Assembly (NCBI GenBank): GCA_007115705.1
Contig: QXEO01000464.1
Coordinates: 2,288,212 to 2,352,211 of the forward strand
Source: Dactylis glomerata
Lineage: Eukaryota > Streptophyta > Magnoliopsida > Poales > Poaceae
DNA length: 64,000 nt
Reading direction: 5' to 3'
Part shown: positions 50,619-60,751 of the stretch, in pieces
Layout: the number at the start of each line of letters is the position of its first letter
Position numbering within the stretch: the stretch's first letter is position 1
Program-made: the position numbers and the translations under genes
Notes under the pieces: generated by a model
The model's input: the letters and a program-made list of their open reading frames with translations, nothing else
What the model was told of the DNA's origin: nothing
The model's database searches: none

Positions 50619-52023
50619 ATCTTCCCCCCTTAAAAAGAATCTCGTCCCGAGATTCACAAGTTAAGATTGAGATGGATTGAGAAATGAGATTACTAGATGA
50701 AAGATAGTGTGTGTATTAATTTATATCAAGATGGAAAGATTGGGTACACCCGAAATGTGATAAGGCCATATGGGCCAAAAAACACATCTTCATCAATCTC
50801 ATAGCAATTTCAACAAACAATCACACTTTCAAAAACAAAAAATCTTCTGGGTTTAAACCATAGAACTTCATAAAACAAGGTCTTGTGGATTATAGGTCTG
50901 GTTTCACAAAGAGATAAAACAAGACTACTAGTATGAAACTAAGGTGGCTCCGGCTTCTTGATGACTTGTGTTCCAAAATCTTGATCCAACTTGTTCATAC
51001 TACTTTGTAACTAGGAGCAACTTCGGGGGTACACGACTGGTTCGTGATGGTTGATTTCCTTCTCTTCGTGCCTTCAGGTTGTAAGAGTTGCTTCGGGGTA
51101 TTCCGGAAAGGTTTCTTCCTTCTCATGCAGATGTTGAGGTTATCTTCAATAGTACTGGGTTTTCGATTACGGGTCGTAGATGACAGGGAAAGTTTTTGAA
51201 ATGTTTCTCACATGGGGTTGGTATTTTTCAGAGTTTATGTTGGGCCAGAAAGACCAAAAACATTTTTGAGCAAACAAGTTTTCAAAGTGGTTGCTACAGG
51301 TTGCCGGATGGCATATGAGCAACACACCTCAAAACAAATCAATCATTCAAACACACAAGGCACTAAGCACACTTAATAATCGTGAGGTAAGGGCAGCTCA
51401 ATGAAATCAACTGAGCATTTCCTATAAATCCTGTGGGTCAAAAGGTTTGCTGGGTCTTCATCATTTTTGATCACTCTTTCTTTGCTCTTGAAGTCTTTGT
51501 CTCATAGGGTTGACTCTTGTTGGAAGATTTCTGGATCAGGTGAAGAGACTCTCTTTCGATGGTAGCGGTCGTAGTTGACATCCAAGGGTGAAGTCTTGAA
51601 AAATATTGAGTCCCTACTCTTTTGATCCAAAAGTCCTTCGGTCTTAGGTTGGTATATCGTCCATATTATTAATTTGAAGGAGATGAGGAATAGAGTAAAA
51701 CAAATATTGGAAAAGACCTTGTAATTCAAGAGGTAAATAAATTCTTTGTCAAAATCTCTTGAGAGTATAAGTTGAGAGTGTAAGATATTTGAAGTGAATA
51801 AGATGGGAGTATAAGTTGGGCTTTGGGTACCAAAGCAAATAAATTTCTTTTGTAGACATAAGTTTTTGTCAACATATCACTTTCTTAGCTAACGACCATG
51901 CTAACTAAGGTCTCCTAAGGTCATGATAATCCTGATACCAAACTTGTGATATCAGAGATGTCATTTTCTAACGACCATGCTAACTAGGGTTTCCTAGAGT
52001 CAGTCTAGGCTCTGATACCAACT
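50619..52023 (-). other. Young LARD-like internal domain, non-coding
   Basis: 1405 bp, homologous to the array's internal domains. It keeps a perfect 8-bp inverted repeat GAATCTCG-TCC-CGAGATTC at 50637-50655 beside the PPT, and the duplicated PBS leader at its right end. No open frame. Confidence 0.85.
50637..50655 (-). other. Hairpin-forming pol-tail fossil beside the PPT
   Basis: On the minus strand GAATCTCG GGA CGAGATTC precedes TTTTTAAGGGGGGAAGAT and the LTR. Translated, this runs NLGTRFFLRGEDCNNP into the LTR, like the end of a chromovirus-type Gypsy polyprotein (recalled, not searched). It is also kept at 40576-40594 (one mismatch in the stem) and 58664-58680. Confidence 0.6.
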
Positions 52024-55000
52024 TGTGACGACCTCAAATTTGATACAAATTCGAAGTGCCCGTTATGTAATCCATCACAATCCTAGAATCAATGTTGTGA
52101 TTTACATAACGTAGTTGATATCACAGTCATAGACATTAATAGTAAATAAAGGGGATTACAAGGGTGGTCGCACAGACCAAACCTTACATTACATCAACAT
52201 GCAGCGGAATAACACTTTGGGTCCATATTGTCAAGCTTCAACCGCACAGGCAAAGCGGACAGTAGGAAACGAGCCTAATTCGCAAAGCCGTCAATGAGTC
52301 TTTCCTTCTTGATCTTGCTCCTTCAAGTCTGGCCAAGTTAATAGCCAGGGACACAGCCATGAGTACATTGGATGCACTCGCAAACCATCTTATAAACAAA
52401 GTGATGAGACAGATATGCATGGTTGGTATGGTGGACTAAGCACTAAGTTGATTTGCAAAAGCTAGTTTTATTTACCAAGAATGTTCGTTGGTAGAAAAGA
52501 GGTTTAGTTCTCTAAGTTCAATCTAAAGAGGAAATTCAAGTGTGTCAAGATCAGGGTCCAGTCAAGTCAATTCAATTCATGTCATTCACCAAGTTCACCA
52601 TAAGTTGTTTTCATTATTGACAAAAGCCAGGCACAGCTTGCCAACCGTCCATGACCGCGGACGCGGCTATTCGAATAGTTTGAAGACCTCTACAGAGGGG
52701 TACACTTTACCCACAAGATTCGATACATCTGCCAGGAGAAATCCACGGTCCGTCATACAAAAGTATGCGGGGTTCAGATAATCAAACAGACTCTTTCACT
52801 TGTCTACTCTAGTATGGGATCCTTCCCTAGGGCCCGAGACACGGATTTCCCCGTTCCGGCGCCTCTAGTTTTGCCCACTCCGGGATGCCGGACGGATGGA
52901 AATCTTCAGGAAGGAAAATTTCCAATAACCACTTGGTTCGGAAGCAACCATGCATGGAATGCTTCTATAAAGGATGAAACAAGACCTCCCATACTAAAAT
53001 AAACAAGCTAGGAATAAGCCCCTTCCAATTCAGGGGTAATGTGGTTGTACGGTATAATTGGCTCCCATGGTACATCACTCGTTGTCATTGAGAAATATAT
53101 TTCATAGTTCTTAGTCAAGATTGATTTTCTTTCATAAAGCCATTATGTAGGAACAATCTCCATTTCAAGTTTCAAGTTCAAGTCACCAATTTCAACTAGA
53201 GTTCCCCTTATAGACGGCCTCAATATTATTAGCGACTAAGCCACTACTTTGAGTGATGACCACTAAATAGAGTTGGATAAACTCAACTTGATGCTCTTGT
53301 TAAGCAAGATATCACTATTCTCCTATCATTCTACTCTAGCAATTCAATCATGCAATTTACTTAAAACAAGTAGAATGCAATATTAAAACTAGGCATTGGG
53401 AGTATGAATCAAAAGATGGCTTGCCTCGCTTGGCAATGTCAAAATAGTCTTCTTCATCTTCATCTCGGGTTGTGTAGTCTCCATCACCATTGCCTGGTTG
53501 ACTTCGGGATCCATTCTCCTTACTCTCGTTGTCGTCTAATCGTCGAAAATCAAATAAGCATACAATCACCACACCATTCACAAACAATACCTATTTACTC
53601 AAATACACATACTTGGGTAAGGGAAGTGATCTAGGAAGTCTATGGAGAGTGGTTTCGATTTAATTGAGTTCATACAGATGGGATTATCACTTTCTTGACT
53701 TAAGTGAGGATTTAATTTACTTTGAATTGTGAAATATCTCTTGCAAGTCCTTATTGGCCAAAGTTCATATACTACTAGTATATATTCAAGATTATGGTTC
53801 AACCAAAGAGGCTTCATAGGATTTGGAGTATTTTTCTTTTATTGAAGCCATTTCTAGTTTGCAACTATTTAGTAATCAAGTTTGAATCCACAAGTAGAGT
53901 CTATAGATCCTAGTTGAATGGGATCAAAGGTTATAGATCAATATTTAGAAATGTGGTTGATTTGAATTGGTTTCATATCATTTCCATTTATTTTGAAATA
54001 GGTGTGCAAGTTTGAGTTTCTAGTTACTACCATGTAGGATTAAATTTCCCAATTACCTTCTACAAGTACACATGGACTAAGATCAATACCTACAGATGGT
54101 ATTTGGAAAATGTGTTTAAACAACAAGAGTTCCATAAGAATTTCGATTATAGATTTGAGTTTAATAAAATCCTATATGGCAAATGCCTATTTAACCATAT
54201 AGGTAAATAGCATTTACTTTAAAATGTTCAAAAATGAGATCTAATTCCATAGGCAGATGGGCATCACAAATTGTGAATTTCTAAAGTTGGATTTATATTT
54301 TTAGGAATTTTATTTGATTTGATATGAATTTTCTAAGGTGAAAAAGCTCCTGTTTTGTTATTTTTACTGCAACCATTATGTAAATCTAATTGGGTTGAAA
54401 CCACTTCTAATGGATAGCTTATGTTCTAAGGTTTTCAGAACATTTTCATTTGTTAAATTTGAGTCGGTAGAACTCCGGGAAAATTAAATTTACGAAAGCA
54501 TCTGAATGGGTTTTTCAAGAATCGAAAAATAGATTTAACCCCTTTTTTTTTAACTCGGGCCGGACACACAGATGAACTGGGCCGGGAGCAGACCAGACCG
54601 AACTGGGCTGGCCCAACCGGGGGGTCCTGGGCGCGCGCGGAGGGAAAAAAAAAGAAGTGGCCTGACCGGAGGGGCCCGCCGGTCAGGACCGAATCGGTAT
54701 CCTGGAGGCTTCTTCTCCAGCCCGACATGAACAGAACGAGCTAGCTACTGGGAGGAGGGCGGCGCTAGGGGAGCTCACCGGCGGCGACGGGGAGCGACGG
54801 CGAGGGTGCAGGGCGGCTGCGGAGCTTCTCCTCCTCCACCTCGTCCAGGCGGCAGCTCGCGGGAGGCTCTGGAACGCCGGGAACGGGAGGCGCTCTGGGA
54901 GCACGGCCACTCCGGGGAGCTCGAACCGGCGAGGAACAAGCCAAGAGATGATGTCTAGGAGGTAGAGGGAGGCGAGGGGAATCTTTTCAGGGAAGAGAGG

Positions 55001-56365
55001 TGGCCTTTTTATAGACGGGAGAGGGAGCACGGGGCGAGGGGATCTGAGGAGAGAGCGCGGCCGGTGTCGGCTAACGGAGGAACGCGGCGGTCGGTGCTTT
55101 CGGCGGAGGGCTGCGGTGTGCTGTGGGGTGCTTCTGGCGCACTTGCGGGCTGCGGGGTGGTCTGGTGCAGAGGGGGCAAGTGAGGGGTCCGGGCGGTGGT
55201 TTTCCTCCATGCCTTCCATGTCTCACGGCCTGGGGTCGGGGCAGGGGGCACTGGGATCGACCAAGGGGTGAGAGGGGATGTCCTCCAGTACGGCTAGGTC
55301 GGCTAGGTAGTACGGAAACAGTGTCATATACAGTGAGTTGGATTTTCTGGATTTCTGCTCACAGGGTGTTCGACGAAATGTCCGCAAGAAATAAAAATTC
55401 GAATTTTCGAAATTTTCAAATTGGGTTGGTCATTATATTGGATAAGGACTCCAAACATATTTTTGTTATGAAGAAATATATTGTTTTGCAAAAATCTTAT
55501 TTCAATTTTGAAGTATGGTTTCTGTTTCAGATTCAAACTTTGGACATATTTTGAAAGAGGTTAGGGTTTGAGTTTTTGCTGGAAACTTCTTGGTTGAGTT
55601 AGTATGTGAGATGGTCAAGCTCAACTAACTGACCACACCTTGGCTTGAGTTACAGATTTCTTATTGTAAGTGTCCAAAGTAGGGTAGTGGTTAACTTTTT
55701 CTAGATCATCTTTTCTTCTCTTTTTCTTTATTTCTCTTGCTTCTGGTTCTTTTGATCTTTGTGGTTCTTCTCTAATGCTTCTATTGGTTAAGTTTGAATT
55801 AACTAAACATTGCCCAACAAATTAAAACACATATGAAATCATAAAACCAGATGTATTTTCAATACTATGTATGCATGCAATATGAAGTGCAAAGGTTTTA
55901 ATTGGTCTAAAAGTGTTGGTTTTCTTGGAGATGAGAGGGAGTTGGGAAATGACATCTTATTTGAATTCAAACTTTGGTAGAAATTTGAATAGGGTTCCAA
56001 GTTGACTTTTGTTTCAAACTTTATTGTATTTGATTCCTTTCTATTGGTTTGTGATTGCTTGACTAAATTTTGGTTTGGCCATTGACCCAAATGGGTTTAG
56101 CATGTAACCATGCACAAAATTTAATAGTTAGAAAACTATTTCAATTTAACAAAAATCTTTATTTAAAAATTTGAGCTCAAAGGATTTGTTTTAAACCCTT
56201 CTCATACTCTTTTTATTGGAAGCATGGGAGCAAATGCTCAAATTCACAAGTTTTAAAAGACGAGAAATTAATCTTGTATTCAAAATAAAAGTTTTTGTTG
56301 TCTCCAAAATTTGGTATTTTAATAAATCCATTTATTTTTATTTCCCAAAAATTTGGGTTGTTACA
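52024..56365 (-). repeat. Young LARD-like 5' LTR (minus strand)
   Basis: 4342 bp, nearly identical to 46276-50618. Minus-strand TATA at about 55002-55017, the active promoter position for leftward transcription into the internal domain. Confidence 0.92.
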
Positions 56366-56370
56366 ACGCA

Positions 56371-56785
56371 TAACTGGCGGGAATTTTTTCACCCCTCCCC
56401 CCCGTGGGTCGCCTTTTTAGTCTTTTAAAAAATAAAAAAATAATAAAAGGTTTGAAAAAAATTCAAAAAATCAGATTTAGTTATGTTATGTGATCTAGTA
56501 AGTAAGAAAAATAATAAAAATGAATTTTGATATTTTTTTACAAAGAAACTTTATGTCTCGGTAAAACGGCCATAACTTTTGCGTACGAAGTCGGATTAAA
56601 AAGTTTTTTATATGGAAAAGTATCTACACGAAAAGTTACATCCGAATTCAACGACCTATGGTGGTTTTGACAAATTTTAGAATCTCAAAATTTAAAAGGG
56701 AAAATAGACTTTTTTGCACTTTTATATTTTCAATTTTTTTTATTTTTAGATCAAAATTTATATTGGATTAAACTTTTGGATTAGT
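56371..56785 (+). other. CACTA internal AT-rich non-coding region
   Basis: Starts TAACTGGCGGGAATTTTTTC with a C-rich run, then AT-rich sequence with phrases such as GGCCATAACTTTTGCGTACG and ACACGAAAAGTTACATCCGAA that I associate with non-autonomous cereal CACTA elements. No coding frame. Confidence 0.65.
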
Positions 56786-57690
56786 TATATATACACACAT
56801 ATAGCACACATGCAGATATATACACACATATATGCACATATATACATATATACACACATACACACATACACACACATATGCACACATATACACATATATA
56901 CGCATATATACACACACATATATGCATATATACGCATATATATATATGCACACATGCATATATATACACATACATACACACATATATACACATATACACA
57001 CATATATGCACATATACACACACATATATGCAGACATATATACATATACACACATATATGCATATATATGCACACATACACACACATATATGCACATATA
57101 TATGCACACATGCATACATATACACACACATACACACATATACACATATATACGCACATATACGCACATATACACACACATATATGCACATATATGCAGA
57201 CATACATACATATATACACATATATATGCACATATACGCACACATACACACATATATACACATATACACACATATATGTGGACATATATATACATATACA
57301 CACATATACACACATATACGCACACATACACACACATATACGCACATATACACACATATACGCACATATATATGCACACATGCATACATATACACACATA
57401 CATATAAATACACACATATACGCATATATACACACACATATACACACATATACGTGGATATATATACATATATACACATATACGCACATATATGCACATA
57501 TACATAGACATATATACATATATACACACATATACACATATGTACGCATACATATATACATATATATGTACATATATGCACATATACGGACATATATATG
57601 CACACATGCATACATATACACACATATACATAATACATATACACATATATATGCACATACATACACATATAAACACAAGCACACATAGGC
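56786..57690. repeat. 0.9-kb alternating purine-pyrimidine tract
   Basis: Built almost entirely of AC/AT/GC dinucleotide steps (ATATACACAC, ATATATGCAC, ATACGCAC units). Purine and pyrimidine alternate with few breaks (e.g. TGTGGACAT near 57275, CATAGACAT near 57505). This composition favours Z-DNA or cruciform structures. Because all three stop codons are pyrimidine-purine-purine, such a tract has no stops in any of six frames; the ~300-codon frames here are artefacts. Confidence 0.9.
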
Positions 57691-57845
57691 CTTAAGAGGA
57701 TTGATATGATAGTAATATCAATAAGAACTTGGGTAGGTTAGGGATACCTCATGCACATAGAATGGAGAAGTTAAGCGTGCTCAGCCCAGAGTAGTCTAAG
57801 GATGGGTGACCTAGTGGGAAGTCAAGAAATTCGGTGTGATTTAAA
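57691..57845 (+). repeat. 5S rRNA-derived fragment, Cassandra-LTR-like
   Basis: GAGAAGTTAAGCGTGCTCAG at 57765-57784 and GGATGGGTGACCTAGTGGGA at 57800-57819 match the A-box and C-box regions of plant 5S rRNA in the correct order and spacing. The upstream TTAAGAGGATTGATATGATA ... ATATCAATAAG parallels the Cassandra LTR at 4369-4402, so it is more likely a diverged Cassandra-type LTR piece than a 5S gene. It lacks a complete 5S 5' half, the LTR ends and a T-run terminator in place. Confidence 0.75.
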
Positions 57846-57885
57846 AATGTGCCTCATGTGATAAAATCCTCAAAAATTGATATAA

Positions 57886-58345
57886 AATAGTTTTTTCACA
57901 TTATTTTGACTTTTATGATTTTCAAAAAAAAAAATTGATTTTTTTCGATTTTTAAATTTTTTTGAATTTTTTTAAATTTTTAAAGGCTACTAGTGGCGCA
58001 CATAGCAATATGCGCCACGCATAGGCAAATTATGCGTGGCGCATTTTGAGATGCGCCACGCATAAACTGTTACTAGTGGCGTGGCATTGGTGGCGCATCC
58101 CATATGCTACTAGTGAATAGTTTTTTCACATTATTTTGACTTTTATGATTTTCAAAAAAAAATTGATTTTTTTCGATTTTTAAATTTTTTTGAATTTTTT
58201 TAAATTTTTAAAGGCTACTAGTGGCGCACATAGCAATATGCGCCACGCATAGGCAAATTATGCGTGGCGCATTTTGAGATGCGCCACGCATAAACTGTTA
58301 CTAGTGGCGTGGCATTGGTGGCGCATCCCATATGCTACTAGTGAA
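57886..58345 (+). repeat. Tandem duplication of the CACTA 3' end (2 x ~230 bp)
   Basis: 57886-58115 and 58116-58345 are near-identical, differing mainly in one A-run (11 vs 9). Each copy ends TATGCTACTAGTG. The unit start AATAGTTTTTT resembles the host flank AATAGTTTTTAG at 58344-58355, giving 10 bp of microhomology for the duplication. Confidence 0.88.
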
Positions 58346-58644
58346 TAGTTTTTAGAAAGAGGACCTTTTAAATCCACTATTTTTAAACAAGGCTAGTTTT
58401 ATTGAAATATGATTTTACTTTATTTTCAAATAATGTTGTTGAAAATTTGGATCAAAGGATTTGATTCAAAACATTTCTCGTGTGCTTTTTATTTGAAGCA
58501 TGGGAGCAATTGCTCAAATTCACAAGTTTTAAAAAGACAAGAAATTAATCTTGTACTTAAAATAAAAGTTTTTTCTTGGCTAGAAAACTTGGTATTTTAA
58601 TAATTTTGATTTATTTCTATTTTCCAAAAATTTGGGTTGTTACA

Positions 58645-60079
58645 ATCTTCCCCCCTTAAAAAAAATCTCGTCCCGAGATTCATAAGATCAAATTGAGAGA
58701 GATTGAGAAATCAGATTACCTGATAAGAGATAGAGTGTATATTGATTGCTATCAAGATAGAAAGATTTGGCACACCCAAAATGTGATAAGACCATATGGG
58801 TCAAAGCACATCTTCATCAACCACATAGCAATTTCTATCAAACAATCGCACTTTAAAGAACAAAATCTTTTGGGTATTAAAACATAGGCCTTCGTTAAAA
58901 AGGGTCCTATGGGCTATAAGTCTCATTCTATTTTTAGAAAAGGCTAAAAACAACTACTAGTACCAAACTAGGATAATCAAAGGCTTCTTCTTTATGTGGC
59001 TCCAAAAGCTTTATCCAACTTGTTCATACTAACTTGGTAGCTAAGTGCAACTTCGGAGTACTTGTTGGGTAGTTCCTGACGGTTGATTTTTCTTCTCTTT
59101 GTGCCTTTGGGTTGGAAGTGTTGCTTCATGGCATTCCGGATAGGTTGTTTCCTTCTCTTGTGATTGTTGAGGCTACAGAGTCCTTCGATACTATCTTTAA
59201 GAATGACAGGATTTTGGGAACATGCACCAGGTGAGAGGGCAATTTTTTTTTTTAAAAAAATGTTCTCACGCGGGGTTGATATTTTTTAGGGTTTATTTTG
59301 TGCTAGAAAGACCAAAACATTTTGAAAAAAAGTTGTTTGGATGGCTGCTACATGTTGCCGGATGGCATATGAGCAACACATCTCAAAACAAATCAATCAT
59401 TCAAACATACAAGGCACTAAGCACACTTAATAATCGTGAGGTAAGGGCAGCTTAACGAAATCAATTGAGCATTTCCTATAAATCCTATGAATCAAAAGGT
59501 TGCTGGGTCTTCATCATTTCTGATCACTCTCTATTTGCTCTTGAAGTCTTTATGTCACAGGGTTGACTCTTGTCGGAAGATTTTTGGGTAATGTGAAGAT
59601 TCATCTCTCTTTTTGATGGTAGCAGTCGTAATTGATGTCAAAGGTTAAAGTCTTGGAAAAGATCGAGTCCACAATCTTCTAATCCATCGTTTTTGGGGCT
59701 TTATAGTGGTATCTCGTCCAAAGTATAAATTTTGAATAGATAAGGAATAGAGTAAAACAAATATTTGAAAAGACTTTGTAATTAAAGAGGTAAATAAATT
59801 CTTTGTCAAAATCTCTTGAGAGTATAAGTTGAGAGTGTAAGATATTTGAAGTGAATAAGATGAGGGTATAAGATTGGCTTTGTATACCAATGCAAATAAG
59901 TTTCTTTTGTATAAATAAGTGTTTACAAAATATTACTTTCTTAGCTAACGACCATTCTAACTAAGGTCTCTGAAGGTCATGATAGTCCTGTTACCGAACT
60001 TGTGATATCAAAGGTATCATTTTCTAGCGACCATGCTAGCTAGGGTTTCCTAGAGTCAGCCTAGGCTCTGATACCAACT
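58645..60079 (-). other. LARD internal domain 2, non-coding
   Basis: 1435 bp, collinear with 40558-41988 including PPT side (58645-58657), hairpin remnant, duplicated PBS leader (59941-60083) and PBS (60064-60077). No significant frame. Confidence 0.82.
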
Positions 60080-60751
60080 TGTAACACCCACGAATTTATA
60101 ACAAATTCAAAGTGCCCATTATGTAATCCATCACAATCCCAGAATCATTGTTGTGATTTACATAACATAGTTGATATCGTAGTCATAGCCATTAATAGTA
60201 AATAAAGGGGATTACATAGGTGGTTGCACAGACCAAACCTTACATTACATCAACATGCAGCGGAATAACACTTTGGGTCTATATTGTCAAGCTTCAACCG
60301 CACATGCAAAGCGGACAGTAGGAAACAAGCCTAATTCGCAAAGCCGTCAATGAGTCCTTCCTTCTTGATCTTGCTCCTTCAAGTATGGCCAAGTTAATAG
60401 CCAGGGACAGAGCCATAAGTACATTGAATGTACTCACAAATCATCTTATAAACGAAAATAAAGGAGATATGCAAGGCTTATATAGTGGTCTAAGCTCTAA
60501 GTTTATTTGCAAAATACTAGCTTTATTTCCCAAGAAAGTTCATTAAAAAGAGAAGAAAATTTAATTCTCTAAATTAGAACTAAAGAGGAACTTTAAGTGT
60601 TGGTCACCTTCAATGTTCAAGTCAAATTCATTCACCAAGTTCACCTTAATTGGTTATCATTCTTGACAAAAGCCAAGTACAGTTTGCCAACTGTCCATGA
60701 CCACAGACGCGGCTATTCGAATAGTTTTGAAACCTCTGCAGAGGGGTACAC
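60080..60751 (-). repeat. LARD array LTR 3, truncated by a new insertion
   Basis: The first 672 bp (plus reading TGTAACACCCACG...GAGGGGTACAC) align with LTR 1 and LTR 2. They are cut where LTR 1 continues TTTACCC. The remainder presumably lies beyond the window on the far side of the next element. Confidence 0.82.

Larger units (their letters stand above)
46276..56365 (-). mobile_element. Young LARD-like retrotransposon, complete
   Basis: 10,090 bp on the minus strand with LTRs 46276-50618 (4343 bp) and 52024-56365 (4342 bp), internal 50619-52023 (1405 bp), TSD ACGCA. PBS TTGGTATCAGAGCC (minus) at 52008-52021, PPT AAGGGGGGAAGAT (minus) at 50619-50632. It is a second subfamily of the LARD array: similar order and internal domain, LTR termini TGTGACGACC...GTTACA, diverged U3. 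The two LTRs show only about 25-30 differences by eye, making this the most recent dated insertion in the window. No coding capacity, so mobilised in trans. Confidence 0.93.
45968..58343 (+). mobile_element. Non-autonomous CACTA (En/Spm-type) DNA transposon
   Basis: Begins CACTAGTGGG and ends CTACTAGTG, with a 3-bp TSD AAT, as expected for CACTA elements. Without the nested LARD-like element (46276-56365 plus one TSD) it is about 2.3 kb. Both ends have subterminal repeats of the GCGCCACGCATA / TAGTGGCGCATA type in alternating orientation, the presumed transposase binding sites. No transposase is encoded. Inside are an AT-rich region, a 0.9-kb alternating purine-pyrimidine tract and a 5S/Cassandra-like fragment; its 3' end is tandemly duplicated. 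Strand is arbitrary. Confidence 0.9.
41989..58644 (-). repeat. LARD array LTR 2, split by the CACTA element
   Basis: Left part 41989-45967, right part 58347-58644 plus one AAT copy. Rejoined it is about 4.28 kb and collinear with LTR 1. Minus-strand TATA (CCTATAAAAGAAC) at about 44936-44948. Confidence 0.86.
36291..60751 (-). mobile_element. LARD-like retrotransposon tandem array (LTR-int-LTR-int-LTR)
   Basis: Three LTRs (36291-40557; 41989-58644 interrupted; 60080-60751 truncated) alternate with two internal domains (40558-41988 and 58645-60079). On the minus strand each internal domain begins with an initiator-Met PBS and ends with a G-rich PPT, so all units face the same way. LTRs are about 4.27 kb, internal domains about 1.43 kb with no coding capacity, which is the large-retrotransposon-derivative (LARD) layout. 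The shared middle LTR without TSDs between units implies recombination between elements or unequal crossing-over, not separate insertions. Left flank is ATACG; the right end lies outside the window. Confidence 0.85.

Noticed and set aside
56768..57695. Six overlapping ~200-300-codon frames rich in Tyr/Ile/His/Cys
   Set aside because: The tract alternates purine and pyrimidine; stop codons need two adjacent purines, so open frames on both strands are forced by composition.
57691..57845. Functional 5S rRNA gene
   Set aside because: Only the central and 3' control region matches; the 5' half is replaced by Cassandra-like LTR sequence.
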